Assembly (NCBI GenBank): GCA_029251405.1
Contig: JAQXDK010000018.1
Span: forward strand, 1 to 49,483
Direction: 5' to 3'
DNA from: Flavobacteriales bacterium
GTDB taxonomy: Bacteria > Bacteroidota > Bacteroidia > Flavobacteriales_D > Parvicellaceae
Length of the DNA: 49,483 nt
Under the pieces are notes generated by a model that saw nothing but the letters and a program-made list of their open reading frames with translations, had not been told where the DNA came from and searched no databases. Numbering within the stretch: the stretch's first letter is position 1; every line of letters starts with the position of its first letter. Positions 18,001 to 25,963 of this stretch are shown one piece after another. The position numbers and the translations under genes were made by a program.

Positions 18001-18431
18001 TTGAAGAAGCTGTTTTAATTGAATTTGATAGAATTAATGAAAGAGGGGGTGTTCTAGGTTCTATGGAAACAATGTATCAAAGAAGTAAAATTCAAGAAGA
18101 ATCTCTACATTATGAGACTTTAAAGCACACTGGAGAATATCCAATTATTGGAGTCAATACATTTTTGAATTCAAAAGGATCACCAACCATTATTCCAAGC
18201 GAAGTTATTCGTGCAAACACGGAAGAAAAAGAATATCAAATTTCAATGCTTAAAGATTTTAAAAATTTTAATACAAAATTTTCACAAAGCGCATTAGATG
18301 ATGTGAAAAATGCTGCATTAAACCAAGAAAATATTTTCGATGTTTTAATGGAAGCGACCAAGACTTGTTCTTTAGGACAAATTACCAACGCACTCTTCGA
18401 TGTAGGTGGTCAGTACAGGAGAAATATGTAG
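15075..18431 (+). CDS. icmF: Fused isobutyryl-CoA mutase-type B12 enzyme (IcmF family)
   Basis: Protein of 1118 aa carrying both mutase parts and its G-protein chaperone in one chain. Residues 10-145 are the B12-binding domain with FDGHDAA (Asp22, His24 as lower cobalt ligand), Ser70 and GGGGG near 98-102. Residues 195-410 are a MeaB-type GTPase with Walker [10 protein letters not shown] at 202-210 and a NKFD guanine motif. The rest is the radical mutase TIM barrel. [10 protein letters not shown] puts Phe where methylmalonyl-CoA mutase has Tyr, and ILKEDQAQN puts Gln where it has Arg, the isobutyryl-CoA pattern. Adenosylcobalamin-dependent isobutyryl/n-butyryl-CoA interconversion is therefore expected, with pivalyl- or other acyl-CoA use possible. 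The name should not be confused with the type VI secretion IcmF. Confidence 0.9.
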   Translation: MDQVPYQPKNKIRIVTAASLFDGHDAAINIMRRIIQSTGCEVIHLGHDRSVEEVVNCAIQEDVQAIAMTSYQGGHNEYFKFMYDLLLEKGANQIKIFGGGGGTILPEEIKVLEDYGIAKIYHPDDGRKMGLQGMINDLVKKCDFPTGNKNLKNLKNLTHEKHLQIGNFISSAENYGDQNIDILNKIKITAVKNNIPVLGITGTGGAGKSSLVDELVRRFLMDFQDKNLAIVSVDPSKRKTGGALLGDRIRMNSINNNRVYMRSLATRQSNLALSKHVAQAVDILKFSNFDLIILETSGIGQSDTEILDHSDVSLYVMTPEFGAATQLEKIDMLDFADVVALNKFDKRGSLDAIRDVKKQYRRNHNLWEAKDEDIPVYGTIASQFNDPGMNVLYKHLMDLVNNFSSHNFKSSFLSEKELSEKIFIIPPNRIRYLSEISENNRLFDKNINNQVEIADRLYALNKALVEFKDDAKVKSELENKIKAIALDFEPRNQKTINEWEELCNSYSKDFFIFNVRGKEIKIATSSNSLSHSKIPKVVLPKFTSWGDMVRWSNQENVPGKFPFTAGLFPFKREGEDPTRMFAGEGGPERTNKRFHYLSYQMPAKRLSTAFDSVTLYGNDPGLRPDIYGKIGNAGVSICCLDDAKKLYSGFDLSSPNTSVSMTINGPAPMLLGFFMNAAIDQNCEKYIIENKLEAAVEKIIKKIYGAKTPPKYQGDLPSGNNGLGLMLLGVTGDQVLPKEIYQSIKSATLAQVRGTVQADILKEDQAQNTCIFSTEFALRLMGDVQEYFIKNKVRNFYSVSISGYHIAEAGANPITQLAFTLSNGFTYVEYYLSRGMSIDDFGPNLSFFFSNGIDPEYAVIGRVARRIWAKAMKLKYGAGERAQKLKYHIQTSGRSLHAQEIDFNDIRTTLQALYAIYDNCNSLHTNAYDEAITTPTEDSVRRAMAIQLIINKELGLAKNENPLQGSYIIEELTSLVEEAVLIEFDRINERGGVLGSMETMYQRSKIQEESLHYETLKHTGEYPIIGVNTFLNSKGSPTIIPSEVIRANTEEKEYQISMLKDFKNFNTKFSQSALDDVKNAALNQENIFDVLMEATKTCSLGQITNALFDVGGQYRRNM

Positions 18432-19835
18432 CTATTGGTATTCGTGACTTCCTAAATCATTTGGGATTGTTCTGGGTAAATTCAATATGTCTTCTGTTAC
18501 AATTGAGTTTGTGCCCTTATCAATAGCCTCTGAGTTTTCAGTCAGTTCAAAATTCCAGTTTTCTGCATTCTTGAACTGATTCAAAATGTTGAAATAGCAA
18601 TTATTTAATATGTAATTTGATAAAGTGTCCTCTGATTTTAAAGAACAACTATTAAACAAAACATTGGTATTTAGTCCTGTAATTTCTTTCCCAACAGTAT
18701 CACAAATAAATTCAGTAATTCCATTTCCATCAAAAATACAGTTGGTAAATTGAGCATTGTTAAAAGGTCTAAATACAATCTGTTCATTAATGCTTTTGTA
18801 GTAATCCTTAAATAAGAATGAGGGTGTATTTCTATATCCTTGAGAGTAGTTTGCAAAAGTACAATGCTCAAAATTCACATTACCTCCAATGCTAACTATT
18901 GCCGAGTAATTATCACTATTTCCAAATAAACAATTGGTAGCATTTATATTCGAACCTTGTGTTAAGATATTGCTATACAGGGAGTTGTGAACACTAACTT
19001 TATTTAAGTTCACGGTGTTATTCACGGTGAAAGTATCTATTTGTACTCCAATTACAGCATTTTTAATCTGAGTATGAACCAACTCAGAATTTAATGGGCT
19101 AGAAAGATATATTCCTCGCCATTGTCCAGAAGTTGAATCAGCTGGATAAAGCAAATAATCTTCAGTTCTGTCTTGTTGGAAAATAACGGGATCATTTATA
19201 TTTCCATTTACCATAATACTGCTTTTGTAAACATAGAGAACAGAGTTAGCATGACCGTGTATTTTAGTTCCAGCTTCTATTACAAGGTTTAGATTAGAGT
19301 CTGTGTTTGGATATCCAACTGCTGCAACACCGTAAATAACATGAGGTTTGTCATTTGACCAAGTGCCCTGTACTATTTCATTTACATGAAAATAGGCATC
19401 TTGCCCCCAAGCGTTTAAAACAATTTTTTTTGTATTCCCATTAGTTTCGAAAATGATTTCATCTTCAACCACTAGCGGTAAATTAGTTCCATTAGGATCA
19501 ATGGTCACCTCAATAAATAAGAAAATACTGTCTCTACCTTTTATGGCTATGTCTTCAAATAGAACTCCAGCTTCACCGTCTACATTAATTCTAAATTGTG
19601 AATTTTCTCCTGACAGTAGCCTTATTCGACTGATGTTTATAGTTCCATTGTTGTTGTTGTAACACTTAATTCTTTTAGTGGTAGATCCAATGGTGGTAAA
19701 TAATGTATCGAATAAAACAGTATCAGTAGAAGTATTAATGTCGTAACTGGAGCCGTTAAGAATGTTGTCTTTATTGCAACCGAAAAGGGACAATAATAAG
19801 ATCAATAATGGTATAATAAATTTATTAGACTTCAT
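18432..19835 (-). CDS. Lipoprotein with parallel beta-helix repeats
   Basis: Protein of 467 aa with a lipoprotein signal (LLLSLFGC, Cys20). An N-terminal beta-sandwich-like region (about 30-150) is followed by right-handed beta-helix repeats rich in Asn, Ser and short hydrophobic triplets (AVIGVQIDTF, NATNCLFGN, NFEHCTFAN, FTNCIFDGN). The end resembles a polysaccharide-lyase-fold C-cap (DLGSHEYQ). No catalytic residues of a known lyase family are recognisable. It is common in Bacteroidota as an uncharacterised surface lipoprotein. Its stop directly abuts the icmF stop. Confidence 0.7.
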   Translation of the reverse strand: MKSNKFIIPLLILLLSLFGCNKDNILNGSSYDINTSTDTVLFDTLFTTIGSTTKRIKCYNNNNGTINISRIRLLSGENSQFRINVDGEAGVLFEDIAIKGRDSIFLFIEVTIDPNGTNLPLVVEDEIIFETNGNTKKIVLNAWGQDAYFHVNEIVQGTWSNDKPHVIYGVAAVGYPNTDSNLNLVIEAGTKIHGHANSVLYVYKSSIMVNGNINDPVIFQQDRTEDYLLYPADSTSGQWRGIYLSSPLNSELVHTQIKNAVIGVQIDTFTVNNTVNLNKVSVHNSLYSNILTQGSNINATNCLFGNSDNYSAIVSIGGNVNFEHCTFANYSQGYRNTPSFLFKDYYKSINEQIVFRPFNNAQFTNCIFDGNGITEFICDTVGKEITGLNTNVLFNSCSLKSEDTLSNYILNNCYFNILNQFKNAENWNFELTENSEAIDKGTNSIVTEDILNLPRTIPNDLGSHEYQ

Positions 19836-19894
19836 TTAATTTGCAATATATATACAACTAAGAAAACTTTAATTTATTTTTAACTATATTTTTT

Positions 19895-19924
19895 TTTGTT
19901 AATTTAATTTTAAAGTTAAATTTG
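19895..19924 (+). promoter_or_regulatory. Bacteroidota promoter of rpmE2
   Basis: TTTG at 19895-19898 and TAAATTTG at 19917-19924, separated by 18 nt, match the -33/-7 pair of the bacteroidetal primary sigma factor. The ATG follows 17 nt later. This is the best-formed promoter seen in the window. Confidence 0.75.
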
Positions 19925-19941
19925 CAGCCACAAATAAAACC

Positions 19942-20196
19942 ATGAAAAAAGACGTCCACCCAGAAAATTATAGACTTGTAGTATTTAAAGACATGTCAAA
20001 TGATTACTCATTTATAAGTAAAAGTTGTGCTCCTTCAAGTGAAACTACAGAGTGGGAAGACGGAAACGAGTATCCTTTAATTAAATTAGAGATTTCTCAT
20101 AAGTCTCATCCTTTTTTCACTGGAAAAATGCAGTTAGTAGATACCGCTGGTAGAATTGACAAGTTCAAAAACAGATACTCCAAACAAAAGAAATAA
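19942..20196 (+). CDS. rpmE2: 50S ribosomal protein L31, type B
   Basis: 84-aa protein starting [17 protein letters not shown], with the family's SHPFFTGK motif and the type B extension. It has a single Cys and lacks the zinc-binding CxxC pairs of zinc-type L31, so this is the zinc-independent form, known in other bacteria to replace the zinc form under zinc limitation. No second L31 gene is in the window, so it may be the sole copy, as in many Bacteroidota. A strong canonical promoter lies just upstream. Confidence 0.95.
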   Translation: MKKDVHPENYRLVVFKDMSNDYSFISKSCAPSSETTEWEDGNEYPLIKLEISHKSHPFFTGKMQLVDTAGRIDKFKNRYSKQKK

Positions 20197-20233
20197 GCTT
20201 TTACTTATTTAGTTTCTCCTTTATTATTTATAA

Positions 20234-20254
20234 ATTAACCATAGATTGGTTAAT
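20234..20254. promoter_or_regulatory. 8-bp inverted repeat between rpmE2 and the GlmU-like gene
   Basis: ATTAACCA and TGGTTAAT form a perfect dyad with a 5-nt loop (TAGAT), 14 nt before the ATG at 20269. It is not followed by T residues, so it is not a terminator. It could be an operator or a processing/leader hairpin. Confidence 0.4.
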
Positions 20255-20268
20255 CTAGATAAATTCCT

Positions 20269-21453
20269 ATGTCAAAAAAAATAAACTACGTTTTGTTCGA
20301 TGGTGTGTATCATCAAAAATTAAAACCTCTTACATTGACGAGACCTGTAGCAGATTTAAGGGTTGGTATTTTTAAAATTCATGAAAAATGGGAATATCTA
20401 TTAGGTGAGAAGGTTGGTATTCGAACAAAAGACTATTTAGGGAAAAGTTATAATTCTTTTAATGATAATGCAGGTGTTGGAATTTCAGGTGCCTTAATTC
20501 CCAATCTTGAATTATGCGATGCAATAAATACTTTAAAAGAAAAAACAATAATGATGAAGGAAGGTAAAGTTTTAGCAATTAAACCTTTACCAGTGGAGAG
20601 CTTCGATGTAAATAATGAACTTGAAGGATATAAAATTGTCCAATACACGTCAGAAATTTCCATGATTGAAAAACCAATGGATATTTTCAAATTAAATGGT
20701 GATCAAATTGAAGTGGATTTAAAATTCTACATCAAAAATAAAGATCTAAATTCAAATCCCGAATCGGGTAACTTGATTATTGGAGATCGAGTTTATATTG
20801 AACATGGTGCAAAAGTTATGGGAGCAACCCTAAATAGTTCTGATGGCCCTATATTCATTTCCAAAGGTGCTGAAGTTATGGAAGGTTCTAATCTAAGGGG
20901 GCCACTTATTGTCATGGAAAATTCTGTTATTAAAATGGGTTCTAAGATCTACGGTGCAACTACAATTGGGCCATTTTGTAAAATTGGTGGTGAATTGAGT
21001 AATGTTGTATTTCAAGGATATTCCAACAAAGCTCACGATGGATTTATGGGTAACAGCGTTATTGGTTATTGGTGTAATTTTGGTGCTGATACGAATACTT
21101 CAAATCTTAAAAATAATTACGGAATAGTTAAATCTTGGAGTTACGAAACAGAATCTTATGAAAGTACAGAAACTCAATATTGTGGTTTAATTGCAGGTGA
21201 TCACTCAAAATCTAGCATCAACACCATGTTTAATACAGGATCTGTCTTGGGCGCTTTTGTGAATGTTTTTGATGGAGATTTTCCTCCAAAATTTATTCCT
21301 TCCTTTTCATGGGGAAATAAAGAGAAGATGAAAATCTATAAGTTCGAAAAGGCTATGGAAGTAGCTGAGAACGTAATGTCAAGAAGAGGAGTAGCTTTAG
21401 ACGAAGAATCTATAAAAATATATAAAACTATATCTAAACAATCGTCAAACTAA
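20269..21453 (+). CDS. Bacteroidetal GlmU-type sugar nucleotidyltransferase/acetyltransferase
   Basis: Protein of 394 aa matching the alternative bacteroidetal GlmU architecture. The N-terminus (YVLFDGVYHQKLKPLTLTRPVADLRVGI) is characteristic, the middle is a reduced nucleotidyltransferase, and the C-terminal half (about 170-340) is a left-handed beta-helix with hexapeptide repeats (VYIEHGAKV, ISKGAEVMEGS, ENSVIKMGSKIYGA, TIGPFCKIGG). It probably makes UDP-GlcNAc for peptidoglycan and LPS. A related sugar-1-phosphate thymidylyltransferase-like activity is the alternative. It sits between rpmE2 and lon and is likely independently expressed or co-read with rpmE2. Confidence 0.78.
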   Translation: MSKKINYVLFDGVYHQKLKPLTLTRPVADLRVGIFKIHEKWEYLLGEKVGIRTKDYLGKSYNSFNDNAGVGISGALIPNLELCDAINTLKEKTIMMKEGKVLAIKPLPVESFDVNNELEGYKIVQYTSEISMIEKPMDIFKLNGDQIEVDLKFYIKNKDLNSNPESGNLIIGDRVYIEHGAKVMGATLNSSDGPIFISKGAEVMEGSNLRGPLIVMENSVIKMGSKIYGATTIGPFCKIGGELSNVVFQGYSNKAHDGFMGNSVIGYWCNFGADTNTSNLKNNYGIVKSWSYETESYESTETQYCGLIAGDHSKSSINTMFNTGSVLGAFVNVFDGDFPPKFIPSFSWGNKEKMKIYKFEKAMEVAENVMSRRGVALDEESIKIYKTISKQSSN

Positions 21454-21590
21454 TTTAGTTTGGCACACCAATTGAACTACATTATATTGTAGTTTATATT
21501 TCAAATTTTTTGTGGGGTTTTTCCATCATTACGTTTGTTTTACTAAAACTTACCAAGACATTATGTCATTAAAAAATAAAACAACTAGTT

Positions 21591-24008
21591 ATGAGTGACT
21601 TTTTTACAGATAATAAATTTATGGGTCTAAGTGGCTTAGCAGACGGTGAAACTGAATTCATCCCCTTGATATCTTCAGAAGATGAAGATAGGATGAATCT
21701 TGAGGATGTTCCGGAGAAATTACCGATACTTCCTTTGAGAAATAACGTGCTTTTTCCTGGTGTCGTAATACCAATAACATTAGGAAGAGATAAAAGTATT
21801 AAGCTAATTCAGGATGCGAATAAGGGGAATAAAATTATTGGGGTAGTGTCTCAAAAGGATTCTAAAGTAGAGGAGCCAACGTATAAAGATTTATATGAAA
21901 TTGGTACTGTTGCTCAAATTGTGAAAATGCTCAAAATGCCAGATGGTAGTAGTACCATTATTATTCAAGGTAAAAAAAGATTAAAGTTAGAAGAAGAGAT
22001 TTCTAACGATCCTTATTTAATCGCTAAAATAAGCGAGTTCGATGAAAAGAAGTTGAAAAATATTTCAAAGAAATCTGTTGCTTTATTTGATACTTTAAAG
22101 GATATGGCTTTGAATATCATTAAAAATTCACCAAATATTCCTTCTGAAGCTTCATTTGCAGTCAAGAATATTGAGAGCCCTAATTTCTTAGTTAATTTCA
22201 TCAGCTCACATATGAATGCTGAGGTGTCTGAAAAACAAAAAATGTTAGAAGTACCTAACATAAACGATCGTGCACAGTTGCTTTTAAAGCATTTGAACAA
22301 GGAGTTACAAATGTTAGAACTAAAAAATGACATACAGTCTAGAGTAAAAACTGATCTTGATCAACAACAAAAAGAATATTTGCTACATCAGCAAATGAAA
22401 GAAATTCAAAACCAACTTGGTGAAAACCCTGTTCAGCAGGAAATTAATGAGTTAAGAGAAAAATCGTTTGGTAAAAAATGGTCAGACACTGTTAAGAAAA
22501 TTTTCAACAAGGAATTAGATAAGCTTGAAAGAATGAACCCGTCTGGTGCTGAGTACGGGGTACAAATTAACTATTGTCAATTATTAATTGATTTACCTTG
22601 GGATGAGTACACAAATGATAGTTTCAATCTTAAAAAAGTCCAAAAGGTGTTGGATAGAGATCATTTTGGATTAGAAAAAGTTAAAGAAAGAATTGTAGAG
22701 TATTTATCTGTTTTAAAATTAAAAGGAGATATGAAATCTCCAATATTATGTTTGTATGGCCCTCCTGGTGTTGGTAAAACATCTCTAGGGAAGTCAATTG
22801 CAGAAGCAATTGGTAGAAAATATGTGAGAATGTCATTAGGAGGACTACACGACGAATCAGAAATAAGAGGTCATAGGAAAACATATATTGGTGCTATGCC
22901 AGGTAAACTTATTAGTAATTTAAAGAAGGTTGGCACCTCAAACCCTGTTTTTGTGTTAGATGAAATTGATAAGGTCGGTAGGTCAGGACATGGAGATCCT
23001 TCATCTGCGTTGTTAGAGGTTTTAGATCCCGAACAAAACGATACCTTTCAGGATAACTTTGTAGAAATAGAATACGATTTATCAAAGGTATTGTTTATTG
23101 CTACTGCTAATGATTTATCTACCATTCAGCCTGCGTTAAGAGATCGAATGGAAATTATTCCTATTAACGGATATACAATTGAAGAAAAAGTTCAAATTGC
23201 CAAAAAACATTTAATGCCTAAATTGATTAAAGACCATGGAATTGGTAAGGAAAATATAAAAATCAATCAAACTATTATTGAAAAGGTAATAACATCCTAT
23301 ACAAATGAAAGTGGAGTAAGAGGCTTAGATAAAAAGTTGGCTAAATTAATTAGAAACAGAGCAAAGCAAATTGCTTTCGAAGAGCAGTACCATGTGCAAG
23401 TTTCAAAGGAAGATGTATTAAAATCTTTGGGGCCAGGTATGGACCCCAGAAAATATTCAGAACATGTTATTCCTGGGGTTGTTACCGGTTTGGCATGGAC
23501 CAGAACTGGAGGAGATATTTTATTTATTGAAAGTTCAAAAACTAAAGGGAAGGGGAAGTTGACTTTAACAGGTAACCTCGGAGATGTTATGAAAGAATCT
23601 GCTGTGATTGCTTTAGAATATATTAAAGCAAACGGAGATAAGTTTGGAATTAAACAAAATGATATTGAGGAAAGTAATTTTCATATACATGTTCCAGAAG
23701 GAGCAACTCCAAAAGACGGTCCTTCTGCAGGTGTAACTATGATTACTGCTTTAGCTTCATCCATCACCGGGAAAAAAGTGAAAAAATATTTAGCCATGAC
23801 TGGCGAAATCACCTTAAGAGGAGAGGTTTTAGCAATTGGAGGTGTAAAAGAGAAAATTTTAGCTGCTAAAAGAGCTGGAATTAGATTTATATTGTTACCA
23901 GAAGCTAATCAAAAAGATGTAAACGACATCAAAAAAGACTACTTGAAAGGGCTTACTTTTAATTACGTTAAAAAAATGGAAGATGTCATAAATTATGCCC
24001 TTACATAG
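21591..24008 (+). CDS. lon: ATP-dependent Lon protease (endopeptidase La)
   Basis: Protein of 805 aa with the full Lon layout: a LAN substrate-binding domain (about 40-240, LPILPLRNNVLFPGVV), a coiled-coil linker (about 240-340), an AAA+ domain with Walker A GPPGVGKTS near residue 390 and a DEIDK Walker B, and the serine protease domain. The catalytic dyad is visible as Ser712 (DGPSAGVTM) and Lys753 (IGGVKEK). It degrades damaged and regulatory proteins in the cytoplasm. A 137-nt leader upstream holds a 7-bp inverted repeat (AACTACA/TGTAGTT, 21475-21494). Confidence 0.97.
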   Translation: MSDFFTDNKFMGLSGLADGETEFIPLISSEDEDRMNLEDVPEKLPILPLRNNVLFPGVVIPITLGRDKSIKLIQDANKGNKIIGVVSQKDSKVEEPTYKDLYEIGTVAQIVKMLKMPDGSSTIIIQGKKRLKLEEEISNDPYLIAKISEFDEKKLKNISKKSVALFDTLKDMALNIIKNSPNIPSEASFAVKNIESPNFLVNFISSHMNAEVSEKQKMLEVPNINDRAQLLLKHLNKELQMLELKNDIQSRVKTDLDQQQKEYLLHQQMKEIQNQLGENPVQQEINELREKSFGKKWSDTVKKIFNKELDKLERMNPSGAEYGVQINYCQLLIDLPWDEYTNDSFNLKKVQKVLDRDHFGLEKVKERIVEYLSVLKLKGDMKSPILCLYGPPGVGKTSLGKSIAEAIGRKYVRMSLGGLHDESEIRGHRKTYIGAMPGKLISNLKKVGTSNPVFVLDEIDKVGRSGHGDPSSALLEVLDPEQNDTFQDNFVEIEYDLSKVLFIATANDLSTIQPALRDRMEIIPINGYTIEEKVQIAKKHLMPKLIKDHGIGKENIKINQTIIEKVITSYTNESGVRGLDKKLAKLIRNRAKQIAFEEQYHVQVSKEDVLKSLGPGMDPRKYSEHVIPGVVTGLAWTRTGGDILFIESSKTKGKGKLTLTGNLGDVMKESAVIALEYIKANGDKFGIKQNDIEESNFHIHVPEGATPKDGPSAGVTMITALASSITGKKVKKYLAMTGEITLRGEVLAIGGVKEKILAAKRAGIRFILLPEANQKDVNDIKKDYLKGLTFNYVKKMEDVINYALT

Positions 24009-24105
24009 GTTTTTATCGATATTCAGTTTAAAGTGTTGATAAGTAACTCTGTCAAATATGTTTTTTTTTCTATAAAAAAGTATTTTTAAACCTTCTAAAT
24101 CAATT

Positions 24106-25959
24106 ATGGCAGAAGGTAAAGTCGAATACACCGAAGATAATATACGTTCCTTAGATTGGAAGGAGCACATAAGGATGCGTCCCGGAATGTATATTGGTAA
24201 ATTGGGAGACGGTTCTTCTTCTGACGACGGTATTTATGTCCTGGTAAAAGAAGTTGTAGATAACTCAATTGATGAGTTCGTAATGGGCAACGGAAAAAAA
24301 ATCTCTGTAAAGATAAATGGAGATGAAGTTCAGGTAAGAGATTTTGGTCGAGGAATTCCACTTGGTAAAGTGAAAGATGTAGTCTCAAAAATGAATACAG
24401 GTGGTAAATACGATTCTAGGGCTTTTAAAAAATCCGTTGGTTTAAATGGTGTTGGGACTAAGGCGGTAAATGCTTTGTCTACAGATTTTAGTGTTGAGTC
24501 TATTAGAGAAGGAGAACTGAAAAAAGTATCTTTTAATCGTGGTGAAGTGGTTAAAGACTTTCCCTTAGAAAAATCAGATCTAGATAATGGAACCAGAATT
24601 ATCTTTAAGCCAGACAGTGAGATATTTAAAAAATTTAAATTTAGAGATACCTACTTAGAGAAAATGTTCTGGAATTACTGTTATTTAAACAGGAATTTAA
24701 CGATTAATTATAATGGAGCTAAGTTTATTTCTAAAAATGGCTTAAAAGATCTTTTAGAGGCCAATATGGATGGTTCTCCACTATATCCCATTGTTCACTT
24801 GGAAGGAGAAGATATTGAAGTTTCGTTTACTCACTCAAGAGGTTACGGTGAGGATTATTCTTCCTTCGTTAATGGTCAGCATACAACTCAGGGCGGTACC
24901 CATCAAAGTGCTTTCAGAGAGGCAATTGCTAAAGTGATTAAAGATTTCTTTAATAAATACGAACCTGTTGATATCCGCCAAGGTATTGTAGCTGCAGTCA
25001 GTATTAAAGTGATAGAGCCAGTTTTTGAATCTCAAACTAAAACAAAATTAGGTTCTACTGAAATTGAGCCAAATGGTAAGTCTGTTAGGGGATTTGTTAT
25101 GGATTTTTTAAAGGAAAAACTAGACAATTTCCTGCATAAGAACCCTGATGTGGTTCAGCAGATGGAATTTAAAATAAAACAATCTGAAAAAGAGAGGAAA
25201 GAACTTACTGGTATAAGAAAATTAGCAAGAGAAAGAGCTAAAAAAGTTAGTTTACATAACAAGAAATTAAGAGATTGTAAAATACATTTTAACGATTTCA
25301 AGAACGAGCGAAGAGAAGAAACCTCCATTTTCATTACTGAGGGTGACTCCGCAAGTGGTTCTATTACCAAATGCAGAGATGTAAAAACACAGGCTGTCTT
25401 TAGTCTCAGAGGAAAGCCTTTGAATTCGTTTGGATTATCTAAGAAGGTAGTTTACGAAAATGAAGAATTTAATCTCATTCAAGCAGCTCTAAATATTGAA
25501 GAGGATATGGATGCGCTCAGATACAATAAAATTATTGTAGCTACTGATGCAGATGTTGATGGAATGCATATTAGACTTCTTTTATTAACTTTCTTTCTGA
25601 GATTTTTCCCTGATTTAGTTAAGAAAAATCATGTTTTTATTTTACAAACTCCACTTTATCGTGTAAGAAACAAAAAAGAAACTAGGTATTGTTATTCTGA
25701 TGAAGAAAGAAAAGATGCCATCAACTCTCTAGGTAAAAATCCAGAAATTACAAGATTTAAGGGGTTAGGAGAAATTTCTCCTGATGAGTTCATACATTTT
25801 ATAGGTGAAGATATCAGGCTTGAACCTGTTCTAATGTCTAAAAACAAATCAATTGAAGATATTTTAAATTTCTATATGGGTAAAAACACCCCAGAAAGAC
25901 AAGGCTTTATAATAGACAACTTAAAAGTTGAAGAAGATTATTTTGTAGAGGAAAATTAG
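24106..25959 (+). CDS. parE: DNA topoisomerase IV subunit B
   Basis: Protein of 617 aa with the GHKL ATPase ([20 protein letters not shown] with the catalytic Glu region, [20 protein letters not shown]), the transducer domain and a TOPRIM domain ([20 protein letters not shown]). The length and partner fit bacteroidetal ParE rather than GyrB. ParE supplies the ATPase of topoisomerase IV, which decatenates daughter chromosomes. parC begins 4 nt after its stop, so the two form an operon with balanced expression. Confidence 0.9.
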   Translation: MAEGKVEYTEDNIRSLDWKEHIRMRPGMYIGKLGDGSSSDDGIYVLVKEVVDNSIDEFVMGNGKKISVKINGDEVQVRDFGRGIPLGKVKDVVSKMNTGGKYDSRAFKKSVGLNGVGTKAVNALSTDFSVESIREGELKKVSFNRGEVVKDFPLEKSDLDNGTRIIFKPDSEIFKKFKFRDTYLEKMFWNYCYLNRNLTINYNGAKFISKNGLKDLLEANMDGSPLYPIVHLEGEDIEVSFTHSRGYGEDYSSFVNGQHTTQGGTHQSAFREAIAKVIKDFFNKYEPVDIRQGIVAAVSIKVIEPVFESQTKTKLGSTEIEPNGKSVRGFVMDFLKEKLDNFLHKNPDVVQQMEFKIKQSEKERKELTGIRKLARERAKKVSLHNKKLRDCKIHFNDFKNERREETSIFITEGDSASGSITKCRDVKTQAVFSLRGKPLNSFGLSKKVVYENEEFNLIQAALNIEEDMDALRYNKIIVATDADVDGMHIRLLLLTFFLRFFPDLVKKNHVFILQTPLYRVRNKKETRYCYSDEERKDAINSLGKNPEITRFKGLGEISPDEFIHFIGEDIRLEPVLMSKNKSIEDILNFYMGKNTPERQGFIIDNLKVEEDYFVEEN

Positions 25960-25963
25960 CAAA

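Noticed and set aside
15075-18431. Reading IcmF as a type VI secretion component
   Set aside because: The name is shared but the sequence has B12, GTPase and mutase domains, none of which occur in the secretion protein.
21461-21476. TGGCAC-N5-TTGAA, similar to a sigma-54 promoter, upstream of lon
   Set aside because: The essential GC of the -12 element is GA here, no activator site was seen, and the match lies only 7 nt after a stop in AT-rich DNA.
24061-24094. T-tract and AT-rich dyad after lon as a terminator
   Set aside because: The stem is only A/T pairs and the T-tract precedes it, so it would not make a stable intrinsic terminator.
24104-24388. Open frame on the minus strand across the start of parE
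   Set aside because: It is antisense to the conserved ATPase domain, has no recognisable domain and is explained by codon bias of the real gene.
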